Source: Actibacterium ureilyticum
Lineage (GTDB): Bacteria; Pseudomonadota; Alphaproteobacteria; Rhodobacterales; Rhodobacteraceae
Direction: 5' to 3'
Length of the DNA stretch: 64,000 bases
Assembly: GCF_002285435.1 (NCBI RefSeq)
Contig: NZ_NSBT01000026.1
Span: 248,001 to 312,000, forward strand
Of this stretch, positions 7,706 through 15,641 are shown in pieces. Position 1 is the stretch's first letter, and the number at the start of each line of letters is the position of its first letter. The notes beneath the pieces are model-generated. The model was given only the letters and a program-made list of their open reading frames with translations, was not told the origin of the DNA and made no database searches. Position numbers and translations under genes: made by a program.

Positions 7706-8376
7706 CGATGCAGGTTGTGAAAGCGGCCATCCTTGCCCTCGCCGAACAGGCACAGGCTGTCGATCCGCACCGGGCGCGGCAGAAGCGGGGTCAGCGCCGG
7801 GGCCAGGGTGTCGGCCGTGGCCTGCAGCTGGTCGGGTTGCAGCCGTCCGGTCAGCGTCATGTGAAAGCGGAATTCATCCATCACATAGGGATAGCCCCAG
7901 CGCATCAGCAGGTCGCGCTGGCTGTCGCTCAGCCGGTCGGGGCGGCGGCGGGTGATGTCGTCTTCGGTCAGCGGCGCGCGGTGCCGGTCCAGCCCGGCCA
8001 CCACGGTGGCGGCCAGATCGGGCAGGGTGCCCGCATCGCCATCGGGCACCAGCGCCAGGAAATGCCCGATCTGCGCCAGTTTCAGCGCCGGAAACCGGGC
8101 CGGCGCCAGGGTCGCGGCCAGTGCGGTCATATCCGCGTGCAGGCCGAAGATGTCGGAATCCTCGGCCAGTCGAAAGGGCGGCTTGATCGTGCCGTGAAAC
8201 CCGTATTTGCGCGGTGTGGCCGTCAGCTGCGCCACCGGCGCGGGCAGGCCGGGCAGGGCGGGGTGAACCGGCGCCTTGCCGGTTTCGGGATCCCAGCCCA
8301 GCCATTGTGCCGTGAAATCCGCCAGCGTCCCGGGTTGCGGGGCCACATAAATCGCGTAGCGTCTGAAACCTTCCAC
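7687..8376 (-). CDS. DUF1045 phosphonate-operon protein (2H-phosphoesterase-like)
   Basis: About 229 residues from a GTG at 8376, just before the conserved RRYAIYVAPQPG; an ATG at 8415 would add 13 residues but has no ribosome binding site. Two H-x-T/S-type motifs, FHGTIKPPF near 60 and FHMTLTG near 170, fit a 2H phosphoesterase fold. This family (DUF1045, TIGR03223-type) recurs in phn loci, and a cyclic phosphate substrate would be plausible. It overlaps the convergent phnN by 19 bp and is divergent from phnM. Confidence 0.75.
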   Translation of the reverse strand: MEGFRRYAIYVAPQPGTLADFTAQWLGWDPETGKAPVHPALPGLPAPVAQLTATPRKYGFHGTIKPPFRLAEDSDIFGLHADMTALAATLAPARFPALKLAQIGHFLALVPDGDAGTLPDLAATVVAGLDRHRAPLTEDDITRRRPDRLSDSQRDLLMRWGYPYVMDEFRFHMTLTGRLQPDQLQATADTLAPALTPLLPRPVRIDSLCLFGEGKDGRFHNLHRYALTG

Positions 8377-8444
8377 TGTCCGCCCCGTTTTCTGCTTGCC
8401 AGACCGGCCTGCCATGCGGCCAGCTTTTCCGCAAGGAGTATGCC

Positions 8445-9584
8445 ATGACCGAGACCGTTTTTGCCAATGCCACCGTGGTTCTGCCCGACGAGACCCTGCG
8501 CGGGTCGGTTCTGGTGCGTGACGGGCGGATCGCGGATATCGCGCCGGGGCGCGCGGTGGCGGCCGGTGCGGTGGATTGCGCGGGCGATCTGTTGATGCCG
8601 GGCCTGATCGAGCTGCACACCGACAATCTGGAGCGTCACATCCAGCCGCGCCCCAAGGTCGACTGGCCCCATGCCAGCGCGATCCTGGCCCATGACGCGG
8701 AACTCGCCGGGGTGGGGATCACCACGGTGTTCGACGCGATGCGCGTGGGGTCGATCCCGACGGGGCGGGGGGCTTATACCGCCTATGCGCGCGGGCTGGC
8801 GTCCGAGCTGCTGGCGCTGCGCGACCGGGGGGCGCTGAGGATCAGCCATTTCCTGCATCTGCGGGCCGAGGTCTGTTCCGAAACCCTGGTGGCCGAGCTG
8901 TCGGAATTCGACGCCGCCGACCGGGTGGGGATCGTCAGCCTGATGGACCACACCCCCGGCCAGCGCCAGTTCCGCGATGTCGAGAAGCTGGCGCAATACG
9001 TCATGGGCAAGCACAACCTGACGCCCGAGGAATTCGACGCCCATGTCGCGCATCTGAAGGATCTGCGGGACCGGTTCGGCGACGATCACGAGGCCGCCGC
9101 CGTGGCCGAGGCGCAGCGCTTCGGCGCGGTGCTGGCCAGCCATGACGACACCACGGCGGACCATGTGGCGACCTCGGCCGGCTATGGCATCCGGCTGGCG
9201 GAATTTCCCACCACGGTCGAGGCCGCACAGGCCTGTCACACCCATGCGATCGCGGTGATGATGGGCGCGCCGAACCTGATCCGGGGCGGGTCGCATTCGG
9301 GCAATGTGTCGGCCGCCGACCTGGCCGAGCGGGACCTGCTGGATATCGTGTCGTCGGATTACGTGCCCTCGGCGCTGATGCTGGCGGCGCTGATGCTGGG
9401 CGATCTGTGGGGCGACGTGGCGCGCGGGGTGGCCACGGTCACGCGCGCGCCCGCCGATGCCACCGGCCTGTCGGACCGGGGCCGCATCGCGCCCGGCGCG
9501 CGGGCCGATCTGGTGCGGGTGACCCGCGTCGAGGGCACGCCGATGGTGCGTGAAACCTGGGTTCAGGGGCAGCGCGTGGCATGA
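8445..9584 (+). CDS. phnM: Canonical PhnM, ribose-triphosphate phosphonate diphosphatase
   Basis: A 379-residue amidohydrolase. It converts 5-triphosphoribosyl 1-phosphonate to the 5-phosphoribosyl form plus pyrophosphate, the step before PhnJ. Canonical blocks are GLIELHTDNLERHIQPRP near residues 54-71, GITTVFDAMRVG near 90, VSLMDHTPGQRQ near 165, LASHDDTT near 227 and GAPNLIRGGSHSGNVSA near 265. AAGGAG at about 9-nt spacing precedes the ATG. It differs from the minus-strand paralogue at 309-1490, which has HGDAFERH in place of HTDNLERH. Confidence 0.93.
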   Translation: MTETVFANATVVLPDETLRGSVLVRDGRIADIAPGRAVAAGAVDCAGDLLMPGLIELHTDNLERHIQPRPKVDWPHASAILAHDAELAGVGITTVFDAMRVGSIPTGRGAYTAYARGLASELLALRDRGALRISHFLHLRAEVCSETLVAELSEFDAADRVGIVSLMDHTPGQRQFRDVEKLAQYVMGKHNLTPEEFDAHVAHLKDLRDRFGDDHEAAAVAEAQRFGAVLASHDDTTADHVATSAGYGIRLAEFPTTVEAAQACHTHAIAVMMGAPNLIRGGSHSGNVSAADLAERDLLDIVSSDYVPSALMLAALMLGDLWGDVARGVATVTRAPADATGLSDRGRIAPGARADLVRVTRVEGTPMVRETWVQGQRVA

Positions 9585-9679
9585 TTTGACACAGCGCAAG
9601 GCGCGCGGCGCAACCCGTGCTATGGTGCATGCAGGGGAAAAGGGGCGGTCCATCATACTCAGGAGGAGGAGTTACCCCG

Positions 9680-10012
9680 ATGTCGAAGACCAAGGAAAAC
9701 AGCAACCCGCTTGCAGGCTATGGCGCGATGCAGGCGGAAAATGTCGAGCGTCTGAACCTGCTTGGCACCGCGTTTGTCGAGAATATCGGCAAGATGAACA
9801 CCGAGGTTCTGCGGTTTCTGGGCGAGCGTCTGCAAGAGGATCTGAAGACCCAGCATGCGCTGATGCAATGCCACGACGTGGCCAGGATGTCGGAGATCCA
9901 GTCCGCATTCCTGAAGACCGCGTTCGAACAATACACCGCCGAAACCGGCAAGATGGTGCAGATGGGCATGCAGATCGTCGAGGATACGCTGAAGCCCGGA
10001 ACGGCCCGCTAA
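9680..10012 (+). CDS. Phasin-family protein
   Basis: 110 residues, almost entirely predicted helix, with heptad-like spacing in LLGTAFVENIGKMNTEVLRF and later AFEQYTAETGKMVQMG. This matches the small amphipathic phasins that coat polyhydroxyalkanoate granules. The start follows a strong purine block (AGGAGGAGG at 9661). A stable hairpin and a rho-independent terminator follow within 180 bp, so it is probably monocistronic. No PHA synthase is in the window. Confidence 0.7.
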   Translation: MSKTKENSNPLAGYGAMQAENVERLNLLGTAFVENIGKMNTEVLRFLGERLQEDLKTQHALMQCHDVARMSEIQSAFLKTAFEQYTAETGKMVQMGMQIVEDTLKPGTAR

Positions 10013-10124
10013 GGCGTGCGCCGACAACAAAAGGTTGTAATTTGCGGGCATCCCGTCTTTAGTGCGGGCACGGAATGTAAGGAATGCGCCCTGTTTTGGG
10101 AGGAATGAGGCGCGTTTCGGGGTG

Positions 10125-10150
10125 TCGCGGCAGAGCCGTCTCTGCCGCGA
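10125..10150. other. Perfect 11-bp inverted repeat downstream of the phasin gene
   Basis: TCGCGGCAGAG (10125-10135) pairs perfectly with CTCTGCCGCGA (10140-10150) around a CCGT loop. It lies 10 bp before the terminator hairpin. It could protect the transcript 3' end or be a second part of a bipartite terminator. Confidence 0.6.
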
Positions 10151-10160
10151 TTACTTTGCC

Positions 10161-10188
10161 GGGCGGGCCGAAACGACCCGCCCTTTTT
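10161..10188 (+). terminator. Rho-independent terminator
   Basis: GGGCGGG (10161-10167) pairs with CCCGCCC (10177-10183), followed by TTTTT. It ends plus-strand transcription from the phasin gene, and lies 10 bp before the convergent YjhX-like gene. Confidence 0.85.
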
Positions 10189-10197
10189 CGTGCGCCC

Positions 10198-10455
10198 CTA
10201 GCGATTGTCGGGCTGCGCCCGAACCGACCGCCGGCCTTTCTCCGAGATCCGGTAAGGCGCCGAGGCATGGGATTCCACCAGCCTTTTGCGCCGCAGCTTG
10301 GCAAAGACCTCAAGCGTGCAATTGGCCAGCACATGGCCGTCGCGCGTAAAGCAGGTGACATCCAGGATGCGGCCGTTCGGGCCGCGCTGATACAGGATGC
10401 GACCACCCTGCGCCAACGCGTGCAGCACGCGCTGTTCGTTTTTCGAGATGTTCAT
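10198..10455 (-). CDS. YjhX-family protein (UPF0386, putative toxin)
   Basis: 85 residues from MNISKNEQRVLHALAQGG, the same length as E. coli YjhX. The family pattern GRILDVTCFTRDGHVLANC and the tail YRISEKGRRSVRAQ are clear. YjhX has been described as the toxin partner of the acetyltransferase-like YjhQ. No YjhQ-like gene is adjacent here, so a toxin role is doubtful in this context. A short winged-helix-like basic fold is apparent. Confidence 0.75.
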   Translation of the reverse strand: MNISKNEQRVLHALAQGGRILYQRGPNGRILDVTCFTRDGHVLANCTLEVFAKLRRKRLVESHASAPYRISEKGRRSVRAQPDNR

Positions 10456-10643
10456 TGATGTGTGCCTGATCAAACCATGTCAAATGACGCGCCCGGTGGT
10501 CCCGGGTGCGTTTTCAGGCCCGCATGTGGCAGGCCGTCAGTGGTTCGAAACACGCTCCAACATCGACAATTCCCCTGTTTGCAAGGTTGATTGTGCCTAG
10601 CATCGCCGGGTGTCGCCGCCAAGGCGTCCCGGTCGGTAAATCA

Positions 10644-10671
10644 CGGGCTGCGGCGCAAAGGACGCAGCCCG
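10644..10671 (-). terminator. Hairpin downstream of the MBL-fold gene (possible terminator)
   Basis: CGGGCTGCG (10644-10652) and CGCAGCCCG (10663-10671) form a perfect 9-bp stem just beyond the minus-strand MBL-fold gene. The minus-strand sequence that follows (TGATTTACC) has only a weak T stretch, so termination is likely but not certain. Confidence 0.5.
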
Positions 10672-10679
10672 CCGGTGGG

Positions 10680-11624
10680 TTATTCGAATTCCATCTCGGT
10701 AAAGACGACACCGGCGTTCTTGGTGGCCAGCTCCTCGAACGTGTCCAGATGGGCATAGGGCGTCTGGTCGACGTAATAGGCGTCGTCCAGCGTGCCGCCA
10801 TTGTCCAGATGTTCGCCGATCTTGCCGCGCAGATAGGCCAGATAGTCATGGGTGCCGATGCGCACCATGTCCATGTTGGTCGGGTGGCCGTGGCCGGGGA
10901 TCACGTAAAGCGCGCCCAGCGGTTCGAACGCGGTTTCCCAGGTTTCCAGCCAGCAGCTTGTGCAGGTATCGGCAAAGATCGGCGGCATGCGTTCGTGAAA
11001 CGCGATGTCGCCCGCGATCACCATCTTCTGTTCGGGCAGCCAGACCTGGATGTCGCCCGCGCTGTGGGCGGGACCCAGGTGCAGCACCTCGATATGCATG
11101 TCGCCCATGTCGATGTCGTGGCGATCCTCGAACGTGATGGTGGGGCCGGTGGGCACGGTGCCCTCGGCGTTTTCGCGGGCATAGCGTTTCATGCCCTCGA
11201 AAATCTGGGTCTGATATTCCTCGAACTCATGCGCGGCGTCGACATGGGCCAGCACGTCGATCCCCTGTTCGGTCCAGTAATTGTTGCCCAGCATCGCGTG
11301 GCCCTGGCCGTTTTCGTTGATCACCAGCTTCACCGGCTGGTCGGTCACGGCCTTGATCTCGTCATGCAGGGCCTTGGACAGCGCGTAATTCGCGCCCGCG
11401 TTCACCACGATCACCCCGTCACCCGTGACGATGAAGGACAGGTTGTTGTTGTGGCCCGCGTTTTCATAGGTGGGCGGCGCGGTGGCGCCGATGGCGGACC
11501 AGACATTCGGGATCACCTGGACCGGCTTTTCGTACAGCACCGATTGCGGGTATTGATCGGGGATATCCTCGCTGGCGAAAGCGGGCAAAGCGGCAAGCGC
11601 GAAAAGCGCGGCGAAGCGGGTCAT
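10680..11624 (-). CDS. Periplasmic MBL-fold protein with incomplete HxHxDH metal site
   Basis: 314 residues. A short N-terminal signal peptide (AALFALAALPAFA) is followed by a metallo-beta-lactamase fold. The usual HxHxDH motif reads ENGQGH at residues 104-109, keeping only the last His. The later ligands remain: GPAH (His187), AGD (Asp206) and GHG (His245). A two-zinc hydrolase is therefore unlikely; a single metal or a non-catalytic binding role is possible. It resembles MBL proteins linked to sulfur-oxidation gene sets in relatives (memory, not verified). Downstream of LysR on the same strand, 79 bp apart. GGGAGG precedes the start. Confidence 0.75.
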   Translation of the reverse strand: MTRFAALFALAALPAFASEDIPDQYPQSVLYEKPVQVIPNVWSAIGATAPPTYENAGHNNNLSFIVTGDGVIVVNAGANYALSKALHDEIKAVTDQPVKLVINENGQGHAMLGNNYWTEQGIDVLAHVDAAHEFEEYQTQIFEGMKRYARENAEGTVPTGPTITFEDRHDIDMGDMHIEVLHLGPAHSAGDIQVWLPEQKMVIAGDIAFHERMPPIFADTCTSCWLETWETAFEPLGALYVIPGHGHPTNMDMVRIGTHDYLAYLRGKIGEHLDNGGTLDDAYYVDQTPYAHLDTFEELATKNAGVVFTEMEFE

Positions 11625-11639
11625 GTCCTGTCCTCCCTG

Positions 11640-11680
11640 ACTGGTGAGGATAATATAGTCACATTTGAATATGTATGGCC
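11640..11680 (-). promoter_or_regulatory. AT-rich promoter region of the MBL-fold gene
   Basis: In otherwise GC-rich sequence this stretch carries, on the minus strand, a TATATTAT block suited to a -10 element and an inverted repeat ACAT-N6-ATGT (11661-11674). The neighbouring LysR regulator or another repressor may bind here. The gene may thus have its own promoter in addition to read-through from lysR. Confidence 0.4.
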
Positions 11681-11703
11681 AGCGCGGTTTGCGCCTGTGC
11701 CGG

Positions 11704-12579
11704 TCAGACCTCGGCGATCTTGCGCGCCTCGGCCAGAACGGCGGACAGGACCGGGGTAAAGGGCTCGCGCAGCGGCGCGACCAGCCCCACCAGATGCGAC
11801 ACTTCGGGATCGGTGATCGGACAGGCGGCCAGATCGCCCGACGCCAGGAACGGCCGCACGGTGCGCATGGGCAGGATCGTGGCCCAGCCGCCGGACAGCA
11901 CATGGCTGATCAGCACGACGACCGAATTCGATTCCAGCCGCGGCGCGGCCTCGGCCCCGGCCTGGGCCATGTGGTGATTGACGATGCGCCGGTTCTGCAT
12001 GTCGCCCGTCAACAGGCACAGCGGCAGGGTCGCGGCCGTGGCCCAGGTGATGCTGTCGCGGGCGTCCTGGGCGCGGGTCACCAAATAGTAATGTTCCTGA
12101 AACAGCGGCACCGTGGTCACACGGCCCAGCGGTTCGTTTTCCAGATAGGTGATCCCAGCGTCGATCTCGAGGTTGTCGAGCGCGGTCAGGATATCGGCCG
12201 AACTGTGCGAGGTGATGGTGAAATGCAGGTTCGGGTGCCGTGTGCGCAGCGGCGCGGTCAGGTCGCTGGCCAGCGACAGGGCCGTGGGGATGACCGAAAT
12301 CCGCAAGTTCCCCGACAGCCCGGTCTTGGCGGCGCGCATTTCCTGGCGCATGGCGCGGGCATCGCCGACGATCCGGCGCGCCCATTCAAGCACCCGCTGC
12401 CCTTCGGGCGTCAGGCCGCGAAACCGCGACCCGCGCCAGACCAGCATGACGCCCAGCTGCGCCTCGAGCTGCTTGATCGCCGCCGAAAGGGTGGGCTGGG
12501 TCACGCCGCATTCCTCGGCCGCGCGGCCGAAATGCCGATGGTTGGCCAGGGCGATGAACATTTCCAGCTTGTCGATCAT
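11704..12579 (-). CDS. LysR-family transcriptional regulator
   Basis: 291 residues from MIDKLEMFIALANHRHFGRA. The N-terminal winged helix (about 1-60) is typical (AAEECGVTQPTLSAAIKQLE), followed by the two-lobed effector domain. It lies between the MBL-fold gene and the small membrane-protein gene, all on the minus strand, so it probably controls one of them or the flavoprotein. The ligand cannot be read from sequence. Homologous regulators often autoregulate from divergent promoters, which is not the arrangement here. Confidence 0.85.
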   Translation of the reverse strand: MIDKLEMFIALANHRHFGRAAEECGVTQPTLSAAIKQLEAQLGVMLVWRGSRFRGLTPEGQRVLEWARRIVGDARAMRQEMRAAKTGLSGNLRISVIPTALSLASDLTAPLRTRHPNLHFTITSHSSADILTALDNLEIDAGITYLENEPLGRVTTVPLFQEHYYLVTRAQDARDSITWATAATLPLCLLTGDMQNRRIVNHHMAQAGAEAAPRLESNSVVVLISHVLSGGWATILPMRTVRPFLASGDLAACPITDPEVSHLVGLVAPLREPFTPVLSAVLAEARKIAEV

Positions 12580-12637
12580 GGCGCGCAGTCTGGCACCCTT
12601 TGCCGCGCGGGGAAAGGGGCGCCGGAGGGGTCTGGCG

Positions 12638-13009
12638 TTACCGCGTCGCGGTGCCGCCGCGCCCGCGCTTGCCCGCCAGCAGCGACTGCACCGTATAGAC
12701 CAGGATCGCGATCCCCACGGCCCCGGCGGCGGCAATCCCCAGGATCAGGATCACATCGACCGGCCCGCCGATATCGCGCAGATGCGAATGGGTCATCAGC
12801 AACACGAACCACACCGCCGCCACCGCGCCCACCGGCATCGACAGCTGCGCCAGCAGGAACTTGCGCCAGCTGATCGCGCGGTCGCGGATCAGCACGTAAA
12901 GATAGGCCAGCGTGACGATCCCGGCGGCAACCACCATGGCCCAGAACAGGCCCGTGCCGAAGATCTCCTCGAACACGGCCAGCAGGGTTCCGAATGTCAG
13001 GTCTTTCAT
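12638..13009 (-). CDS. Small integral membrane protein (DUF5368-like)
   Basis: 123 residues with three hydrophobic segments (about 18-40, 50-72 and 82-108) and a basic tail GKRGRGG. I believe it matches the family called DUF5368, from memory. GGGAGAGAG precedes the ATG. It lies 12 bp after the stop of the Tat-exported flavoprotein gene, so the two are surely co-transcribed; it may anchor or exchange electrons with that protein. No function is established. Confidence 0.6.
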   Translation of the reverse strand: MKDLTFGTLLAVFEEIFGTGLFWAMVVAAGIVTLAYLYVLIRDRAISWRKFLLAQLSMPVGAVAAVWFVLLMTHSHLRDIGGPVDVILILGIAAAGAVGIAILVYTVQSLLAGKRGRGGTATR

Positions 13010-13021
13010 GGTCTCTCTCCC

Positions 13022-14329
13022 TTATGCGCGGCCGCGCAGCATGGCGTTATAGGTGGCTTTCAGCGCGACTTCCTTCATCAGCCAGCTGATCCACAATTCC
13101 TCCAGCGGGGCGATCACGCCGGGGAAGGACGGCACCAGGTTGTCGTTATAGTCGAACTCGACCAGCATCGCGCGGCCCACGCGGGTGATCATCGGGCACG
13201 AGGTATAGCCGTTATAGGTCTCGGTTGGGTCGCGCCCCTGCAGGGTGGCGATGATACCATCCTCGACCACGGGCACCTGCCATTTGACGCTGGCGGCGGT
13301 CTTGCCCTTGGGCACGCCCGCCACATCGCCAAGCGCCCAGATATTGTCGAACCGCAGATGCCGCAGGCTGGCCATGTCGCATTCGACCCAGCCCTGATCG
13401 GTCCAGCGGTCGGCCCAGGACAGGCCGGACTGGCGGATCACTTCGGGCGCGCGCTGGGGCGGGATCACGTGGATATAGTCATAGTCGCGCGTGACCGACC
13501 CCTCGGGCGTGTCGAAGGTCGCGGTTTTCGCGCCCGCGTCCAGGCCGCGCAGGACGTGGCTATAGGTGGGCTGGATGTCCCGCTGGCCAAAGATCATCCG
13601 CACCTTTTCCGACACGATGGGCACGCCGAACAGCGTGTCGTTTTGCGCCATGTAATGCACGTCCAGCTTGCCGCGCGTGCCGGCGGTGCGGGCGATATCC
13701 TCGATCAGGAAGGTGTGTTTCAGCGGCGCGCCGGCGCATTTCATCTCGGTCGCGGGGCGGGTGAACAGGCCCACGCCCCCGGTTTCGGTATAGGCCTGCG
13801 CGGCCTTCCACGTCGCGGCGGCGTATTGCGGCCCGGCGTAAAGCGCGCCGATGCCGTTCTGGCCCACCATATCCAGCGAGAACCCCTCGATCGCGTCGTG
13901 GTCCAGCACCAGCCCGGGCGCCAGCACCAGCAGGTCATAGGCGACACTCTGGCCGTCTGCGGTGGCGACGGTCTGTGCCTCGGGGTCGATGGCGGTTGCG
14001 GCCTGCGGGATCAGCGTCACGTCGCGCGGCAGCCAGTCGGTGGTTTTCGACACGACGTAATCGGCGGGCTTCAACCCGGCGGCGACCAGCGACAGGCCGG
14101 GCTGGTACAGGTGATCGGCGCGCGGGTCGATCAGGGTGATCTGCGCGCCCGCCAGACGGCGCACCAGCCGGTTGGCCAGCGCGGTGCCGCCCGCGCCCGC
14201 GCCGATGATGACGATGCGGGCCTTGGTGGCGATCTGGGCGTCTGCGGGGGCGGTTGCACCGGCGGTCGCCAGCGCGGTTCCCGCCGCCGCCAGCGACAGC
14301 ATTTGCCTGCGGTTCAGGGTGGTCTTCAT
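13022..14329 (-). CDS. Tat-exported sulfide:quinone reductase / FCSD-like flavoprotein
   Basis: 435 residues. A Tat signal (NRRQMLSLAAAGTALA) is followed by an FAD-binding motif IVIIGAGAGGTALANRL near 39-55 and the sulfide:quinone reductase/flavocytochrome c sulfide dehydrogenase fold. Cysteines at 198, 317 and 378 fit the redox and persulfide cysteines of the family. A second dinucleotide block, IWALGDVAG, lies near 330-338. The C-terminus (PLEELWISWLMKEVALKATY) resembles the amphipathic membrane-binding helices of SQR. No cytochrome partner gene is adjacent, so electron delivery to quinone is more likely than to a cytochrome. Periplasmic location is inferred from the Tat signal. Confidence 0.75.
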   Translation of the reverse strand: MKTTLNRRQMLSLAAAGTALATAGATAPADAQIATKARIVIIGAGAGGTALANRLVRRLAGAQITLIDPRADHLYQPGLSLVAAGLKPADYVVSKTTDWLPRDVTLIPQAATAIDPEAQTVATADGQSVAYDLLVLAPGLVLDHDAIEGFSLDMVGQNGIGALYAGPQYAAATWKAAQAYTETGGVGLFTRPATEMKCAGAPLKHTFLIEDIARTAGTRGKLDVHYMAQNDTLFGVPIVSEKVRMIFGQRDIQPTYSHVLRGLDAGAKTATFDTPEGSVTRDYDYIHVIPPQRAPEVIRQSGLSWADRWTDQGWVECDMASLRHLRFDNIWALGDVAGVPKGKTAASVKWQVPVVEDGIIATLQGRDPTETYNGYTSCPMITRVGRAMLVEFDYNDNLVPSFPGVIAPLEELWISWLMKEVALKATYNAMLRGRA

Positions 14330-14411
14330 TTCGGTAGACTTTCGTATGCAGTGACAGTGGGCACCGGGCGGCCCGTGGCATCGGGCGATGAAGTGGACCG
14401 GCCTGGTGCGG

Positions 14412-15404
14412 TTATTCGGGTTGACAGATCTGCCGGGCGGCGATGGCCCGGCCGGTGCGCAGGATCAGCGCCGCCACGATCAGCACCAGCAGCGCCAGCC
14501 CGGCATAGGCCGCCAGCACATGCCCGTGCGATCCGGCCAGCGCGCCGAAGCGCAGCGTGGCGATGGTAAAGGCCGCGACCGGAAAGCTGAGCGCCCACCA
14601 CGACAGCGCAAAGGGCTGGCCGCGCAGCTTGGCGATCTGGGTGGCGGCAAGCCCGGCAAAGACAATCGCCGCGCCGTAAAGGATGCGGGCAAACCCGTCC
14701 AGCACCCCGCCATTCAGTTGCAGCCAGGCCAGAAAGGCGACGGCGGGCGGCGCGATCAGGATCGCCAGCGTCGGCACCATCTTGCCCGGCAGGGGGTCGT
14801 GAAACACCAGCCGGTTCATCACCAGCACCAGCAGCACGATCCAGAAGATCAGCCCGGCTGAGAAGAAGACCCAAGAGCTTTCGGGAAAGCCCAGGGCGAC
14901 GCCCGCCACCGGGGCCACCACATTGCCCACCGCCGGGATGAACCAGGCGGGCGAGATGTGAATGGTCTGGAACGTGCGATGCCCGATCCAGTTCGACAGC
15001 ACCGCAAGCGTCAGCGTCGCCTGCAACAGCGCGCCCAGCACCCAGATCACCCGCGCCACATCCGCCGATACCGGGCGCATCGCCGTGGCGATCAGCAGCA
15101 TCGAGATCGACAGCGCGGGAAAGAACGCCAGCTTCACCGGGTGGTGCCATTCCGCCAGCACCGCCGCGCGATAGCGCAGGGTTTTCAGCGCATAGATCGC
15201 CACCAGCGTCAGGAACAGCAGCACGGTCGCGGCCAGGGCCGCATGGCTGGCCAGGTGGGCGGCGTGGGCCTGCCCCTCGACCGCGTGCAGGGCCAGGGTC
15301 AGCCCGGCCAGCCCCATCACGCTGGCAAAGAAGGGCACCGGGAAATGTTGCAGCCGGTGAAGCGGCTCGACCGGGGCTGCGGGGGGTGTGACGGTGTCGG
15401 TCAT
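14412..15404 (-). CDS. SLAC1/TDT-family anion transporter
   Basis: 330 residues with about ten transmembrane segments. The N-terminal block LHRLQHFPVPFFASVMGLAG and the later WFIPAVGNVVAP pattern fit the tellurite-resistance/dicarboxylate (TDT) and SLAC1 channel family. Members export sulfite (Ssu1), malate or other anions. It lies upstream of the flavoprotein gene on the same strand with an 82-bp gap, and just downstream of cydX. Sulfite or sulfide export would fit these neighbours, but the substrate is inferred. Confidence 0.8.
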   Translation of the reverse strand: MTDTVTPPAAPVEPLHRLQHFPVPFFASVMGLAGLTLALHAVEGQAHAAHLASHAALAATVLLFLTLVAIYALKTLRYRAAVLAEWHHPVKLAFFPALSISMLLIATAMRPVSADVARVIWVLGALLQATLTLAVLSNWIGHRTFQTIHISPAWFIPAVGNVVAPVAGVALGFPESSWVFFSAGLIFWIVLLVLVMNRLVFHDPLPGKMVPTLAILIAPPAVAFLAWLQLNGGVLDGFARILYGAAIVFAGLAATQIAKLRGQPFALSWWALSFPVAAFTIATLRFGALAGSHGHVLAAYAGLALLVLIVAALILRTGRAIAARQICQPE

Positions 15405-15489
15405 GGCAGATCTCGTTCAGGTTCGGGGCCGGGTCCCGGTGTCGGCGCCGGGGCCCGGCCGGACGGGGGAAGGGACGCCCCCCGTTTCC

Positions 15490-15627
15490 TTAGTGGTCGT
15501 GATCCCCGGTGGGGCAGTCGCCCTCGTCCGAGAAACAGGCGTCGCTGCGCAGTTCCAGCCACATCGCGTTCATCACAGCGAACAGCGCGGCCAGCGGCAG
15601 GCCAAGAAGCCAGGCGAAATACCACAT
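15490..15627 (-). CDS. cydX: Cytochrome bd oxidase small subunit CydX
   Basis: A 45-residue single-span protein starting MWYFAWLLGLPLAALFAVMN and continuing AMWLE, the hallmark of CydX. The tail is acidic and His-rich (GDCPTGDHDH). AAGGAG at 9-nt spacing precedes the ATG. CydX stabilises haem b595/d in CydAB. It is the last gene of cydABX, 14 bp after cydB. Confidence 0.92.
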   Translation of the reverse strand: MWYFAWLLGLPLAALFAVMNAMWLELRSDACFSDEGDCPTGDHDH

Positions 15628-15641
15628 GATTTCGGTCTCCT

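Noticed and set aside
12149-14569. An 806-codon plus-strand frame across lysR, the small membrane-protein gene and the flavoprotein gene
   Set aside because: It is antisense to three recognised genes and has shadow-frame composition.
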